From Mycolicibacterium novocastrense (GTDB taxonomy: Bacteria > Actinomycetota > Actinomycetes > Mycobacteriales > Mycobacteriaceae), in assembly GCF_001570485.1 (NCBI RefSeq), contig NZ_BCTA01000003.1, positions 1 to 47,131 on the forward strand: 47,131 nucleotides of DNA. The letters are read 5' to 3'. This document shows positions 8,927 through 19,734 of the stretch, piece by piece (within the stretch, counting starts at the first letter, position 1; every line of letters starts with the position of its first letter). The notes beneath the pieces are model-generated. The model did no database searches. It had not been told where the DNA came from and was given only the letters and a program-made list of their open reading frames with translations. The position numbers were made by a program, and so were the translations under genes.

Positions 8927-9008
8927 CGGCGCGTCACCGACGTTCCAGCCCTCGGCGCGTCACCGACGCGGTGTCGCCCTCGGCGCGTCACCGACGCGGT
9001 GTCGCCCT
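8927..9008 (+). repeat. Tandem repeat, 28-bp unit, about three copies
   Basis: Two perfect 28-base copies, 8953-8980 and 8981-9008, begin CGGCGCGTCACCGACG and end CGGTGTCGCCCT. A diverged 26-base copy precedes them at 8927-8952 with the same first 16 bases. The array lies in the 198-base gap between mctB and pyrG and ends just upstream of a candidate -10 element. It looks like a mycobacterial VNTR locus. Confidence 0.9.
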
Positions 9009-9014
9009 CGGTGT

Positions 9015-9020
9015 TAAGGT
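9015..9020 (+). promoter_or_regulatory. Candidate pyrG promoter -10 element
   Basis: TAAGGT matches the mycobacterial TANNNT -10 pattern and lies about 80 bases before the pyrG start, directly after the tandem repeat. No clear -35 is seen. A small inverted repeat, CTAGG (9049-9053) / CCTAG (9060-9064), lies in the predicted leader. Confidence 0.4.
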
Positions 9021-9064
9021 GGGGTTCCGTGGGTCGGCAGGCCCCAAACTAGGAATCAGCCTAG

Positions 9065-11473
<2,409 letters not shown>

Positions 11474-11477
<4 letters not shown>

Positions 11478-12421
11478 CCACTTTCACGTCCGCGCTCGGA
11501 GGTCAGGTCCAGGGTTATCTCGACCACCTGGCCATCGAACGCGGGGCGGCCGCCAACACCCTGAGTTCCTATCGCCGCGATCTGCGTCGCTACACCGAAT
11601 ACCTGACCGCGCGCGGCGTCGACGACCTGACCAAGGTGAGCGAATCCGACGTCAGTGAGTTCCTGGTCGCGTTGCGCCGGGGGGATGCCGAGGCTGGAAC
11701 CGCCCCACTGTCGGCGGTTTCGGCGGCGCGAGCACTGATCGCCGTGCGGGGCCTGCACCGGTTCGCCGCCGCCGAGGGGCTCACCGAGCTGGACGTGGCC
11801 TCGCAGGTCAAGCCGCCGACCCCGAGCAGGCGGCTGCCCAAGAGCCTGTCGATCGACGAGGTGTTGGCCCTGCTCGAGGCGGCCGGCGGCGACAGCGACG
11901 CCGACAGCCCACTCACGCTGCGCAACCGGGCGCTGCTGGAACTGCTGTACTCGACCGGGGCGCGGATCTCAGAGGCGGTGGGGCTCGACATCGACGACGT
12001 CGACACCCATGCACGCTCGGTGCTGCTGCGCGGCAAGGGCGGCAAGCATCGGCTGGTCCCGATCGGCAGGCCCGCGGTGACCGCTCTCGACGCCTATTTC
12101 GTGCGGGGGCGTCCTGATCTGGCGCGCCGCGGTCGCGGCACCGCGGCGATCTTCCTCAACGCCCGCGGCGGTCGGCTGTCGCGGCAGAGCGCATGGCAGG
12201 TGCTGCAGGACGCCGCCGAACGCGCCGGGATCACCTCCGCGGTGTCGCCCCACGTGCTGCGGCACTCGTTCGCCACGCATCTGCTCGACGGCGGCGCCGA
12301 CGTCCGTGTCGTGCAGGAGTTGCTCGGCCACGCCTCGGTGACGACCACGCAGATCTACACCATGGTCACCGTCAACGCGTTGCGCGAGGTCTGGGCCGGT
12401 GCCCATCCGCGGGCGCGCTAG
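11474..12421 (+). CDS. xerD: Tyrosine recombinase XerD
   Basis: A 315-residue tyrosine recombinase that with XerC resolves chromosome dimers at dif. The N-terminal SAM-like core-binding domain covers about residues 8-95. The catalytic domain holds Arg in [12 protein letters not shown], Lys in [10 protein letters not shown], His/Arg in [12 protein letters not shown], His in [11 protein letters not shown] and the nucleophile Tyr in QIYTMVT. The GTG start at 11474 overlaps the Nudix stop. A hairpin (12443-12477) follows the stop. It is in the conserved Rv1701 position and is a housekeeping recombinase rather than a phage integrase. Confidence 0.95.
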
Positions 12422-12442
12422 CCGCCGGATGGCGCGTTAACT

Positions 12443-12477
12443 GGTGGATCGCACGTACCGGCTGCGTGCAATCCACC
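12443..12477. terminator. Hairpin terminator between convergent genes
   Basis: A 13-bp inverted repeat with one mismatch (GGTGGATCGCACG / CGTGCAATCCACC) and a 9-base loop lies in the gap between xerD and the facing methyltransferase gene. No T-tract follows. Such hairpins are common between convergent genes in mycobacteria and could serve both strands. Confidence 0.7.
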
Positions 12478-12496
12478 CGTGAAGGCATGAAGACAG

Positions 12497-13255
12497 TCAC
12501 CGGCCGCCCAGATACACGGATTCGAGGACCAGGTCGGCCAGCAGCGACTGGTACTCCGCGTGGGTCTTGTGCTCAACGGTGTCGAACAACGTGCCCTGCT
12601 GTCGGCGCATGTACTCGCGGTACTTCGGCGCGCCGGGAATCTTCACGTTGTCGGCGACGACGACGGAGCCGCGGTGCAGCCAGCCACAGTCGAGGATGCT
12701 CTGCAGATCGGCCAGGTAGGCGGCCTTGTCGTGGTCGATGAACACCATGTCGAGTGCGCCCGCGCCGAACCCGTGCTTGGAGGCCAGCGCGTCGAGGGTC
12801 CGCCCGCCGTCGCCGAGTGTGCCGACCACACAGGTGATGCGGTCCGCGACGCCGGCATGCGCCCAGACATCCCGGGCGATGTCGGCGTTGGCCTCGGCGA
12901 GTTCCACCGAGTAGATCCGCGCCGACGGCGCCGCCCTGGCCAGTCGCAGCGCCCCGTATCCGCAGTAGGTCCCGAGTTCGAGCACCAGGCTCGGGTTGCT
13001 GCGGCGCACCGCGGCGTCGAGAATCTCGCCCTTCTCGTCGCCGACATTGATCAGGAAAGACTTCTCGTACGCGAACCGGTCGATGGTGGCGAGGACGTCG
13101 TCGATGTCACCGCGCCGCGCGTTGGCCACCACATAGTCGCGAAGGGCGGCCTCGCGCCCGTCGCCGACCTGACCGGTGGTGGAGATGTTGCGCACACCGA
13201 TGGCCAACCGCAGAAATGACCACCTCAGCAGCGGGATCCGTTGCTTCAAGCCCAT
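12497..13255 (-). CDS. SAM-dependent O-methyltransferase, catechol-O-methyltransferase type (Rv1703c family)
   Basis: A 252-residue class I methyltransferase. SAM-binding motif I is LVLELGTYCGYGALRLA; the acidic residue after strand 2 lies in IYSVELAEANADIA. The Mg2+ ligands of COMT-like enzymes appear as DMVFIDHDKAAY and VVADNVKIPGAPKY. It probably methylates a catechol or similar hydroxyl group in the cytoplasm, but the substrate is unknown. It is encoded against the flow of its neighbours, as Rv1703c is in M. tuberculosis. The start is ATG 13255; the first ~20 residues are basic and hydrophobic. Confidence 0.88.
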   Translation of the reverse strand: MGLKQRIPLLRWSFLRLAIGVRNISTTGQVGDGREAALRDYVVANARRGDIDDVLATIDRFAYEKSFLINVGDEKGEILDAAVRRSNPSLVLELGTYCGYGALRLARAAPSARIYSVELAEANADIARDVWAHAGVADRITCVVGTLGDGGRTLDALASKHGFGAGALDMVFIDHDKAAYLADLQSILDCGWLHRGSVVVADNVKIPGAPKYREYMRRQQGTLFDTVEHKTHAEYQSLLADLVLESVYLGGR

Positions 13256-13313
13256 CTCGCCAGCCTATGACGCGGTGCGGCTCAATCGGTCCCCAACTTG
13301 CCCGCGGGTCTGG

Positions 13314-13342
13314 CTGACCTGGCACGTTCCTGCCGTTAAACT
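13314..13342 (+). promoter_or_regulatory. SigA-type promoter for the ParA-scpAB-cmk-der operon
   Basis: CTGACC (13314-13319) and TAAACT (13337-13342) are spaced by 17 bases and match the -35 and -10 consensus at four of six and TANNNT positions. Transcription would start near 13349, 21 bases before GTG 13370 and 45 before ATG 13394. All downstream genes to der overlap or abut, so this may drive the whole run. Confidence 0.6.
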
Positions 13343-13393
13343 TGCCCGGATGTCCGCCATGCCCGTGAAGTGCCTGACCAGCGACGGTCTGGT

Positions 13394-14254
13394 ATGAGCG
13401 ACGACGGGGCAGCGGTGGAAGTGGGCCTGACCGGCCGTCCACCGCGGGACATCCCCGAACCGCCGCCGAAGACCACGCACGGTCCGGCCAAGGTCATCGC
13501 GATGTGCAACCAGAAGGGCGGGGTCGGCAAGACCACGTCGACGATCAACCTCGGCGCCAGCCTCGCCGAGTACGGCCGCCGGGTGCTGCTGGTCGACCTC
13601 GACCCGCAGGGCGCGCTGTCGGCGGGCCTGGGGGTGCCGCACTACGAACTCGAGCACACGGTGCACAACCTGCTGGTCGAGCCCCGGGTGTCGATCGACG
13701 ATGTGCTGATCCACACGCGGGTCAAGAATCTGGACCTCGTGCCCAGCAACATCGACCTGTCGGCGGCAGAGATCCAGCTGGTGAACGAGGTGGGCCGGGA
13801 GCAGTCGCTGGCGCGTGCGCTTTACCCCGTGCTGGACCGCTACGACTACGTCCTGATCGACTGCCAGCCCTCGCTCGGCTTGCTCACCGTCAACGGCCTG
13901 GCGTGCAGCGACGGTGTGATCATCCCCACCGAGTGCGAGTTCTTCTCGCTGCGCGGCCTGGCGCTGCTGACCGACACCGTCGACAAGGTCCACGACCGGC
14001 TGAACCCGAAACTGTCGATCAGCGGCATCCTGATCACCCGCTACGACCCGCGCACCGTAAACTCTCGCGAAGTCATGGCCCGGGTAGTTGAGCGTTTCGG
14101 TGATCTCGTGTTCGACACCGTCATCACCCGCACGGTGCGCTTCCCAGAAACCAGCGTCGCCGGGGAGCCGATCACCACATGGGCGCCGAAATCCGGTGGG
14201 GCGCAATCGTATCGATCTCTGGCTCGCGAGGTCATCCACCGGTTCGGCGCGTGA
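13394..14254 (+). CDS. ParA/Soj-family ATPase (Rv1708 family)
   Basis: A 286-residue ParA-type ATPase with a deviant Walker A motif, NQKGGVGKTTST (KGGVGKTT at residues 41-48), LLVDLDPQGALSAGLG and a Walker B-like VLIDCQPSLGLL. It is not the oriC-linked ParA; the M. tuberculosis counterpart Rv1708 lies directly before scpA, as here. A role in chromosome organisation with the Smc-ScpAB complex is inferred from that link. ATG 13394 is chosen; the in-frame GTG 13370 would add eight residues and is possible because the predicted transcript starts upstream of it. The stop overlaps scpA as GTGA. Confidence 0.9.
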   Translation: MSDDGAAVEVGLTGRPPRDIPEPPPKTTHGPAKVIAMCNQKGGVGKTTSTINLGASLAEYGRRVLLVDLDPQGALSAGLGVPHYELEHTVHNLLVEPRVSIDDVLIHTRVKNLDLVPSNIDLSAAEIQLVNEVGREQSLARALYPVLDRYDYVLIDCQPSLGLLTVNGLACSDGVIIPTECEFFSLRGLALLTDTVDKVHDRLNPKLSISGILITRYDPRTVNSREVMARVVERFGDLVFDTVITRTVRFPETSVAGEPITTWAPKSGGAQSYRSLAREVIHRFGA

Positions 14255-15099
14255 ATGACCCGGTGACGGAGACCGAAGCCGCGACGACCCCGGATTCGGA
14301 CGATGCTCCGCAGTCGGGTTTCCAGGTTCGGCTGAGCAATTTCGAGGGCCCGTTCGACCTGCTGTTGCAGCTGATCTTCGCGCACCGCCTCGACGTCACG
14401 GAGGTGGCGTTGCACCAGGTGACCGACGAGTTCATCGCCTACACCAAGGCGATCGGCCCGCAGCTCGAACTCGACGAGACCACCGCGTTCCTGGTGATCG
14501 CCGCGACCCTGCTCGATCTGAAGGCGGCGCGGCTGTTGCCCGCCGGCGAGGTGCACGACGAAGAGGATCTCGCCCTGCTCGAGGTGCGTGACCTGCTGTT
14601 CGCCCGCCTGCTGCAGTACCGCGCGTTCAAGCACGTCGCCGAGATGTTCGCCGAACTGGAGGCCGCGGCGCTGCGCAGCTATCCGCGCGCGGTCGCGCTG
14701 GAGGAGCGCTACTCCGAGTTGCTGCCCGAAGTGATGATCGGCGTGGACGCCGAGGCTTTCGCACAGATCGCCGCGGCGGCCTTCACGCCGCGGCCTGTGC
14801 CGACGGTGAGCACCGAGCATCTGCACCACGCGGCGGTGTCGGTGCCCGAGCAGATCGGTAACCTGATGGCACTGCTGGAGAGCCGCGGGATCGGCCAGTG
14901 GGCGTCCTTCCGAGATCTGGTCGCCGACTGTGAAGCGCCGATCGAGATCGTCGGGCGGTTCCTGGCGCTGCTCGAGCTCTACCGCGCCCGGGCGGTAGCA
15001 TTCGAACAACCTGAAGCGCTTGGTGTGCTGCAGATTTCGTGGACCGGCGAGCGGCCGACACACCAACACCTGGCGGTGGAAGAAGATCAGTATGGATAG
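14251..15099 (+). CDS. scpA: Segregation and condensation protein A
   Basis: A 282-residue kleisin that bridges the Smc ATPase heads. The N-terminal signature is FQVRLSNFEGPFDLLLQLI, followed by VTEVALHQVTDEFIAY and LVIAATLLDLKAARLLP. The C-terminal winged-helix region includes LMALLESRGIGQWASF and FLALLELYRARAVAFEQ. GTG 14251 overlaps the upstream stop. The scpB start lies within its last eight bases, so ScpA and ScpB are probably made in balanced amounts. Confidence 0.95.
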   Translation: MNDPVTETEAATTPDSDDAPQSGFQVRLSNFEGPFDLLLQLIFAHRLDVTEVALHQVTDEFIAYTKAIGPQLELDETTAFLVIAATLLDLKAARLLPAGEVHDEEDLALLEVRDLLFARLLQYRAFKHVAEMFAELEAAALRSYPRAVALEERYSELLPEVMIGVDAEAFAQIAAAAFTPRPVPTVSTEHLHHAAVSVPEQIGNLMALLESRGIGQWASFRDLVADCEAPIEIVGRFLALLELYRARAVAFEQPEALGVLQISWTGERPTHQHLAVEEDQYG

Positions 15100-15841
15100 C
15101 GAAGACCACGACAACCTCGACGGGGTCGCGACGGACCTCGACCACGAGGGCGTCGCGGCTGACGCCACCGATCTCGGCATCGACGTCGCCGAACCGCCCG
15201 AGCTACAGGACGGCGAACTGGGCGCGGCGCTCGAGGCGCTGCTGCTGGTGGTCGACACCCCGGCGACCGTGGAGCAACTGGCGCTGGCGATCGAGCAGCC
15301 GCCGTACCGGGTCGCGGCCAAGCTGCAGGCGATGGCGCAGGAGTACACCGCCCGCGACAGTGGTATCGACCTACGCGAGGCCGGCGGTGGGTGGCGGATG
15401 TACACGCGGTCGCGCTACGCCCCGTACGTGGAACGGCTGCTGCTCGACGGGGCTCGCTCCAAGCTGACGCGCGCGGCGCTGGAGACGCTGGCCGTGGTGG
15501 CCTACCGGCAACCGGTGACTCGAGCCCGGGTGAGCGCGGTGCGCGGTGTCAACGTCGACGCGGTGATCCGCACCCTGGTGGCGCGCGGGCTGATCACCGA
15601 GGCGGGCACCGATCCCGACACCGGAGCGGTGACGTTCGCCACCACCGAACTCTTCTTGGAACGGTTGGGCCTGACGTCGCTGGCCGACCTCCCCGACATC
15701 GCGCCGCTGCTACCCGACGTCGACGTCATCGACGACCTCAGCGAAACCCTCGACGAGGACCCGCGTTTCATGAAGCTCAGCGGCGCTCCGGCGTCCGAAC
15801 AACCGCTGTCGTTCGACGTGGACACCGATGCACATGGCTGA
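15092..15841 (+). CDS. scpB: Segregation and condensation protein B
   Basis: A 249-residue ScpB, which dimerises and binds ScpA in the condensin complex. The first ~40 residues are very acidic. Two winged helices follow: LGAALEALLLVVDTPATVEQLALAI and KLTRAALETLAVVAYRQPVTRARVSAVRGVNVD, the latter being the family's most conserved stretch. ATG 15092 overlaps the scpA stop by eight bases; the open frame upstream to 15020 lies inside scpA and is not used. Its stop overlaps rluB. Confidence 0.95.
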   Translation: MDSEDHDNLDGVATDLDHEGVAADATDLGIDVAEPPELQDGELGAALEALLLVVDTPATVEQLALAIEQPPYRVAAKLQAMAQEYTARDSGIDLREAGGGWRMYTRSRYAPYVERLLLDGARSKLTRAALETLAVVAYRQPVTRARVSAVRGVNVDAVIRTLVARGLITEAGTDPDTGAVTFATTELFLERLGLTSLADLPDIAPLLPDVDVIDDLSETLDEDPRFMKLSGAPASEQPLSFDVDTDAHG

Positions 15842-16577
15842 ACCCGAAGGCGTGCGACTACAGAAAGTGTTGTCGCAGGCGGGAATTGCCTCGCGCCGGG
15901 TCGCCGAGAAGATGATCAGAGATGGTCGCGTCGAGGTCGACGACCGCGTCGTCACCGAGCTGGGCACCCGCGTCGACCCCGATGTTTCGGTGATCCGGGT
16001 CGACGGGGCCCGGGTGACACTCGACGACACCCTGGTGCACCTGGCGATCAACAAACCCAGGGGCATGCACTCGACGATGTCCGACGACCGGGGCCGCCCG
16101 TGCATCGGTGACCTCGTCGAGCACCGGGTTCGGGGTAACAAGAAGCTGTTTCACGTCGGCCGCCTCGACGCCGACACCGAGGGGCTGATGCTGCTCACCA
16201 ACGACGGGGAGCTGGCTCACCGGCTGATGCACCCGTCGTTCGAGGTGCCCAAGACCTACCTGGCGACCGTGCTGGGCGCGGTGCCGCGCGGAGTGGGCCG
16301 CGAACTGCGCAACGGCGTCGAACTCGACGACGGGCCGGCGCGGGTCGACGATTTCGCGGTCGTCGACAAGGTCCCCGGCAAGACGCTCGTGCGGGTCACC
16401 CTGCACGAGGGCCGCAAGCGGATCGTGCGCCGGATGCTCGCGGCGGTCGGCCATCCTGTGCAGGAACTGGTACGAACCGACATCGGCACCGTCACGCTGG
16501 GGGATCAGCGTCCGGGCAGCATCCGGGTGCTGACGCAGAAGGAGCTCGGCGAGTTGTACAAGGCGGTCGGCCTGTGA
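15828..16577 (+). CDS. rluB: Pseudouridine synthase RluB family
   Basis: A 249-residue RsuA/RluB-type pseudouridine synthase. The N-terminal S4 domain is [22 protein letters not shown]. The catalytic motif with the essential Asp is [19 protein letters not shown], and the C-terminus holds [19 protein letters not shown]. Family members isomerise a 23S rRNA uridine (position 2605 in E. coli). ATG 15828 is used; ATG 15834 (MAEPEG) fits the mycobacterial N-terminus equally well. It overlaps scpB by 14 bases and ends with a GTGA overlap into cmk. Confidence 0.93.
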   Translation: MHMAEPEGVRLQKVLSQAGIASRRVAEKMIRDGRVEVDDRVVTELGTRVDPDVSVIRVDGARVTLDDTLVHLAINKPRGMHSTMSDDRGRPCIGDLVEHRVRGNKKLFHVGRLDADTEGLMLLTNDGELAHRLMHPSFEVPKTYLATVLGAVPRGVGRELRNGVELDDGPARVDDFAVVDKVPGKTLVRVTLHEGRKRIVRRMLAAVGHPVQELVRTDIGTVTLGDQRPGSIRVLTQKELGELYKAVGL

Positions 16578-17257
16578 CATCACTGGTCATCGCCGTCGAC
16601 GGCCCAGCGGGTACCGGAAAGTCAACGGTGTCAAGGGGTTTAGCGCGCGAGCTGAACGCGCGCTACCTCGATACCGGGGCCATGTACCGGATCGTCACGC
16701 TGGCCGTGCTGCGTGCAGGTGTCGACCTGACCGACACCGAAGCCGTCGCGGCAACGGCCGCGGACGCCGAGCTGGCGGTCGGGTACGACCCTGATGAAGA
16801 CCGCTCTTATCTTGGCGGAGAAGATGTTTCGACCGAGATTCGCGGCGCCGCGGTGACCACGGCGGTGTCCGCGGTCTCGGCGATGCCCGCCGTGCGCACC
16901 CGACTCGTCGACCTGCAGCGCAAGCTGGCCTCCGGACAGGATTGCGTCGTCGTCGAGGGCCGCGACATCGGGACGGTGGTGCTGCCCGACGCCGACCTCA
17001 AGATCTTCTTGACCGCATCGGCCGAAGAGCGTGCGCGACGCCGCAACGACCAGAACATGGCGACCGGTCTGGACGACGACTACGAAGCGGTGCTGGCCGA
17101 TGTCAAGCGACGCGACCACCTCGACTCGACGCGGGCGGTGTCGCCCCTGCGGCCCGCCGACGACGCCGTCATCGTCGACACGAGCGCGATGACGCAGCCC
17201 GAGGTGATCGAGCATCTGACGCACCTGGTGCGGGAGCGGGCAGGAGCGCAGCGATGA
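16574..17257 (+). CDS. cmk: Cytidylate kinase
   Basis: A 227-residue (d)CMP kinase that uses ATP to make CDP and dCDP. The P-loop is [15 protein letters not shown], the nucleotide-site motif [11 protein letters not shown], and the NMP-binding motif [21 protein letters not shown]. An Arg-rich lid ([10 protein letters not shown]) follows. The start is GTG 16574, coupled to rluB. The stop shares ATGA with der. The order rluB-cmk-der is widely conserved in actinobacteria. Confidence 0.96.
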   Translation: MTSLVIAVDGPAGTGKSTVSRGLARELNARYLDTGAMYRIVTLAVLRAGVDLTDTEAVAATAADAELAVGYDPDEDRSYLGGEDVSTEIRGAAVTTAVSAVSAMPAVRTRLVDLQRKLASGQDCVVVEGRDIGTVVLPDADLKIFLTASAEERARRRNDQNMATGLDDDYEAVLADVKRRDHLDSTRAVSPLRPADDAVIVDTSAMTQPEVIEHLTHLVRERAGAQR

Positions 17258-18657
17258 GCGAGGACGGCACCTGGGTTGACGAAAGCGATTGGGAGATCGC
17301 AGAAGACGTCGCCGAAGCCATCGAGGAGGCTGCGGCAGCGCCGCCCGTCGTTGCCGTCGTCGGACGACCGAACGTCGGCAAGTCGACGTTGGTGAATCGC
17401 ATCCTGGGCCGGCGCGAAGCCGTCGTGCAGGACGTGCCCGGGGTGACCCGCGACCGAGTGTCCTACGACGCGTTGTGGTCGGGCCGCAGGTTCATTCTGC
17501 AGGACACCGGCGGCTGGGAGCCCGACGCCAAGGGTCTGCAACAGCTGGTGGCCGAGCAGGCTTCGGTGGCGATGCGCACCGCCGACGCGATCATCTTCGT
17601 CGTCGACGCGGTCGTGGGCGCCACCACCGCCGACGAGGCGGCAGCGAAACTGCTGCAGCGCTCCGGCAAGCCGGTGTTCCTGGCGGCCAACAAGGTCGAC
17701 AGCGAGCGCGGAGAGGCCGACGCCGCCATGCTGTGGTCGCTTGGGCTGGGAGAGCCGCACCCGATCAGCGCAATACACGGCCGGGGAGTGGCCGATCTGC
17801 TCGACACCGTGATCGACGCTCTGCCCGCGGTGTCGGAGATGGCAGGCGGCGGGGGCGGACCGCGCCGCGTCGCGCTGGTGGGCAAGCCGAACGTGGGAAA
17901 GAGCTCGCTGCTGAACCGGCTGGCAGGTGATCAGCGCTCGGTGGTGCACGACGTCGCGGGCACCACGGTCGATCCGGTCGACTCGTTGATCGAGATGGAC
18001 GGCAAGATGTGGCGGTTCGTCGACACCGCGGGTCTGCGCCGCAAGGTGGGACAGGCGAGCGGGCACGAGTTCTACGCGTCGGTGCGCACGCACGGCGCGA
18101 TCGACGCGGCCGAGGTGGCGATCGTGTTGATCGACGCGTCGCAACCGCTGACCGAGCAGGACCAGCGTGTGCTGTCGATGGTGATCGAGGCGGGCCGGGC
18201 ACTGGTGCTGGCGTTCAACAAGTGGGACCTGGTCGACGAGGACCGGCGCTACCTGCTGGACCGTGAGATCGACCGCGAGCTCGTGCAGCTGCAGTGGGCG
18301 CCGCGGGTGAACATCTCGGCCAAGACGGGCCGCGCGGTGCAGAAGCTGGTGCCCGCGCTGGAGAAGTCGCTCGAGTCGTGGGACACCCGCGTTCCGACGG
18401 GCCGGTTGAACACGTTCCTCAAGGAAGTGGTGGCGGCGCATCCGCCGCCGGTGCGCGGAGGTAAGCAACCCCGGATCCTGTTCGCCACCCAGGCGACCGC
18501 ACGCCCGCCGACGTTCGTGCTGTTCACCTCGGGATTCCTGGAGGCCGGGTACCGGCGTTTCCTGGAACGGCGACTGCGCGAGACCTTCGGCTTCGAGGGC
18601 AGCCCGATCCGGATCAACGTGCGGATGCGCGAGAAGCGCGGCCCCCGCTCCCGGTGA
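17254..18657 (+). CDS. der: Ribosome-assembly GTPase Der (EngA)
   Basis: A 467-residue GTPase with two tandem G domains and a C-terminal KH-like domain, needed for 50S assembly. The first G domain has GRPNVGKST (residues 37-45), DTGG and NKVD. The second has [13 protein letters not shown] and NKWD. The KH-like region includes [13 protein letters not shown] and [22 protein letters not shown] ~30-residue acidic N-terminal extension precedes the first domain. ATG 17254 overlaps the cmk stop; the longer open frame from 16942 lies inside cmk. Confidence 0.96.
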   Translation: MSEDGTWVDESDWEIAEDVAEAIEEAAAAPPVVAVVGRPNVGKSTLVNRILGRREAVVQDVPGVTRDRVSYDALWSGRRFILQDTGGWEPDAKGLQQLVAEQASVAMRTADAIIFVVDAVVGATTADEAAAKLLQRSGKPVFLAANKVDSERGEADAAMLWSLGLGEPHPISAIHGRGVADLLDTVIDALPAVSEMAGGGGGPRRVALVGKPNVGKSSLLNRLAGDQRSVVHDVAGTTVDPVDSLIEMDGKMWRFVDTAGLRRKVGQASGHEFYASVRTHGAIDAAEVAIVLIDASQPLTEQDQRVLSMVIEAGRALVLAFNKWDLVDEDRRYLLDREIDRELVQLQWAPRVNISAKTGRAVQKLVPALEKSLESWDTRVPTGRLNTFLKEVVAAHPPPVRGGKQPRILFATQATARPPTFVLFTSGFLEAGYRRFLERRLRETFGFEGSPIRINVRMREKRGPRSR

Positions 18658-18659
18658 TC

Positions 18660-18700
18660 TGTGGAGTCGCACCGGCGGTAGGCGCCGCTGCCGCTCCACA
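18660..18700 (+). terminator. Hairpin terminator after der
   Basis: TGTGGAG (18660-18666) pairs with CTCCACA (18694-18700). A second stem, CGGCG/CGCCG (18673-18677 and 18683-18687), lies inside. The structure starts three bases after the der stop and has no long T-tract. It separates the housekeeping operon from the transporter genes. Confidence 0.6.
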
Positions 18701-18710
18701 AATCGACGAT

Positions 18711-18716
18711 TAGCCT
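18711..18716 (+). promoter_or_regulatory. -10 element giving a leaderless transcript
   Basis: TAGCCT fits the TANNNT pattern and ends seven bases before the GTG start at 18724, so the transcript would begin at or next to the start codon. No Shine-Dalgarno sequence is present. Leaderless GTG-start mRNAs are common in mycobacteria. Confidence 0.55.
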
Positions 18717-18723
18717 TGCCCAA

Positions 18724-19506
18724 GTGCCCGTCGTCGACATGGTTCTCATCGCGTTGGCGGGCCTGGGAGCGGGTGCAATCAACACGCTCGTCGGCTCCGG
18801 CACGCTGATCACGTTCCCGACGCTGGTGACGCTCGGGTTTCCTCCCGTGACGGCCACGATGTCGAATGCGATCGGGCTGGTGGCCGGGAGTGTCTCAGGT
18901 ACCTGGGGCTATCGCCGCGAACTGCGCGGACAGTGGGATCGACTGCGGTGGCAGCTCCCCGCCTCGTTCGTAGGAGCGGGGCTGGGTGCGTGGCTGCTGT
19001 TGCACCTGCCGGAGACGGTGTTCGATCGGGTCGTGCCCGTGCTGCTGATCGCCGCGCTGGTGTTGGTGGTGATCGGTCCGCGGATCCAGTCCTATGCGCG
19101 GGCGCGCGCCGAGGCGGCCGGGCAGTCCGCAGAGCATGTGTCACGTACGCGGATGGCCGCGGTGGTGTTCGCAACCTTCGCGATCGGGGTCTACGGCGGG
19201 TACTTCACCGCCGCGCAGGGGATCATGCTGATGGCCGCGATGGGTGCGTTGCTGCCCGAGGACATGCAGCGGATGAACGCCGCCAAGAACTTGCTGTCGT
19301 TGGTGGTCAACGTGGTCGCGGCGGTGGCATACACAATGGTCGCGTTCGAGCGGATCAGCTGGGTGGCGGCGGGCCTGATCGCGGCCGGTTCGTTGGTCGG
19401 CGGCTTCCTCGGCGCCCACTATGGACGGCGGCTGTCGCCGAACGCGTTGCGCGCCGTGATCGTCATCGTGGGAATGATCGGGTTGTATCGATTGCTGAGC
19501 GTCTAG
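18724..19506 (+). CDS. TauE/SafE-family membrane transporter (first copy)
   Basis: A 260-residue polytopic membrane protein with about eight predicted helices. Repeated glycine-rich motifs GLGAGAINTLVGSGTLITFP and GVYGGYFTAAQGIMLMAAMG mark the two halves of the TauE/SafE fold. Family members export sulfite, sulfonates or related organic anions; the substrate here is unknown. The start is GTG 18724, probably leaderless. It is followed by a second, clearly different TauE-like gene on the same strand, so the two may act on related substrates or form a pair. It is not part of the Rv1691-Rv1713 synteny block. Confidence 0.87.
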   Translation: MPVVDMVLIALAGLGAGAINTLVGSGTLITFPTLVTLGFPPVTATMSNAIGLVAGSVSGTWGYRRELRGQWDRLRWQLPASFVGAGLGAWLLLHLPETVFDRVVPVLLIAALVLVVIGPRIQSYARARAEAAGQSAEHVSRTRMAAVVFATFAIGVYGGYFTAAQGIMLMAAMGALLPEDMQRMNAAKNLLSLVVNVVAAVAYTMVAFERISWVAAGLIAAGSLVGGFLGAHYGRRLSPNALRAVIVIVGMIGLYRLLSV

Positions 19507-19516
19507 ACGGCTTGGG

Positions 19517-19522
19517 TATGGT
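19517..19522 (+). promoter_or_regulatory. Candidate -10 element before the small leader ORF
   Basis: TATGGT fits TANNNT and would start transcription near 19529. That is about 27 bases before the leader ORF and about 205 bases before the second transporter gene. No convincing -35 is visible. Confidence 0.35.
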
Positions 19523-19555
19523 TACGGAAACCGCTGACCAGGAAAGGGGAGACGG

Positions 19556-19666
19556 GTGGCCGAACGCCAGTTCCACACCGCGCCGTCTGCCCTTTGCGCG
19601 CTGGAGCCGTTCTGGCCGTCGCGCCGGGTCATCGCCTTCGACGAGTGGTGTCGCGCGCGCATCTGA
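19556..19666 (+). CDS. Possible 36-residue leader peptide upstream of the second transporter
   Basis: A short frame from GTG 19556 to TGA 19664-19666 encodes 36 residues beginning MAERQFHTAPSALCALEPFW and ending DEWCRARI. It has a good ribosome-binding site, AGGAAAGGGGA, about five bases upstream, and a possible -10 element before it. It contains two Cys and two Trp residues. It lies in the 228-base gap between the two TauE-like genes and ends 68 bases before the second. It may be a small protein or a regulatory leader. I do not recognise it, and no conservation evidence is available here. Confidence 0.45.
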   Translation: MAERQFHTAPSALCALEPFWPSRRVIAFDEWCRARI

Positions 19667-19734
19667 TCCGCGCCCACCTGTCCGTCCGGTCGGCCGCCCC
19701 GCCGCGCTGACCACTTCCGAAAGCAGTCGAACCT

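Noticed and set aside
8927..9008. CRISPR array
   Set aside because: The 28-base units are contiguous with no spacers, so this is a tandem repeat; no cas genes are nearby.
17080..18723. 547-codon minus-strand open frame opposite der
   Set aside because: GC-bias shadow of a certain gene; Arg/His-rich with no domain.
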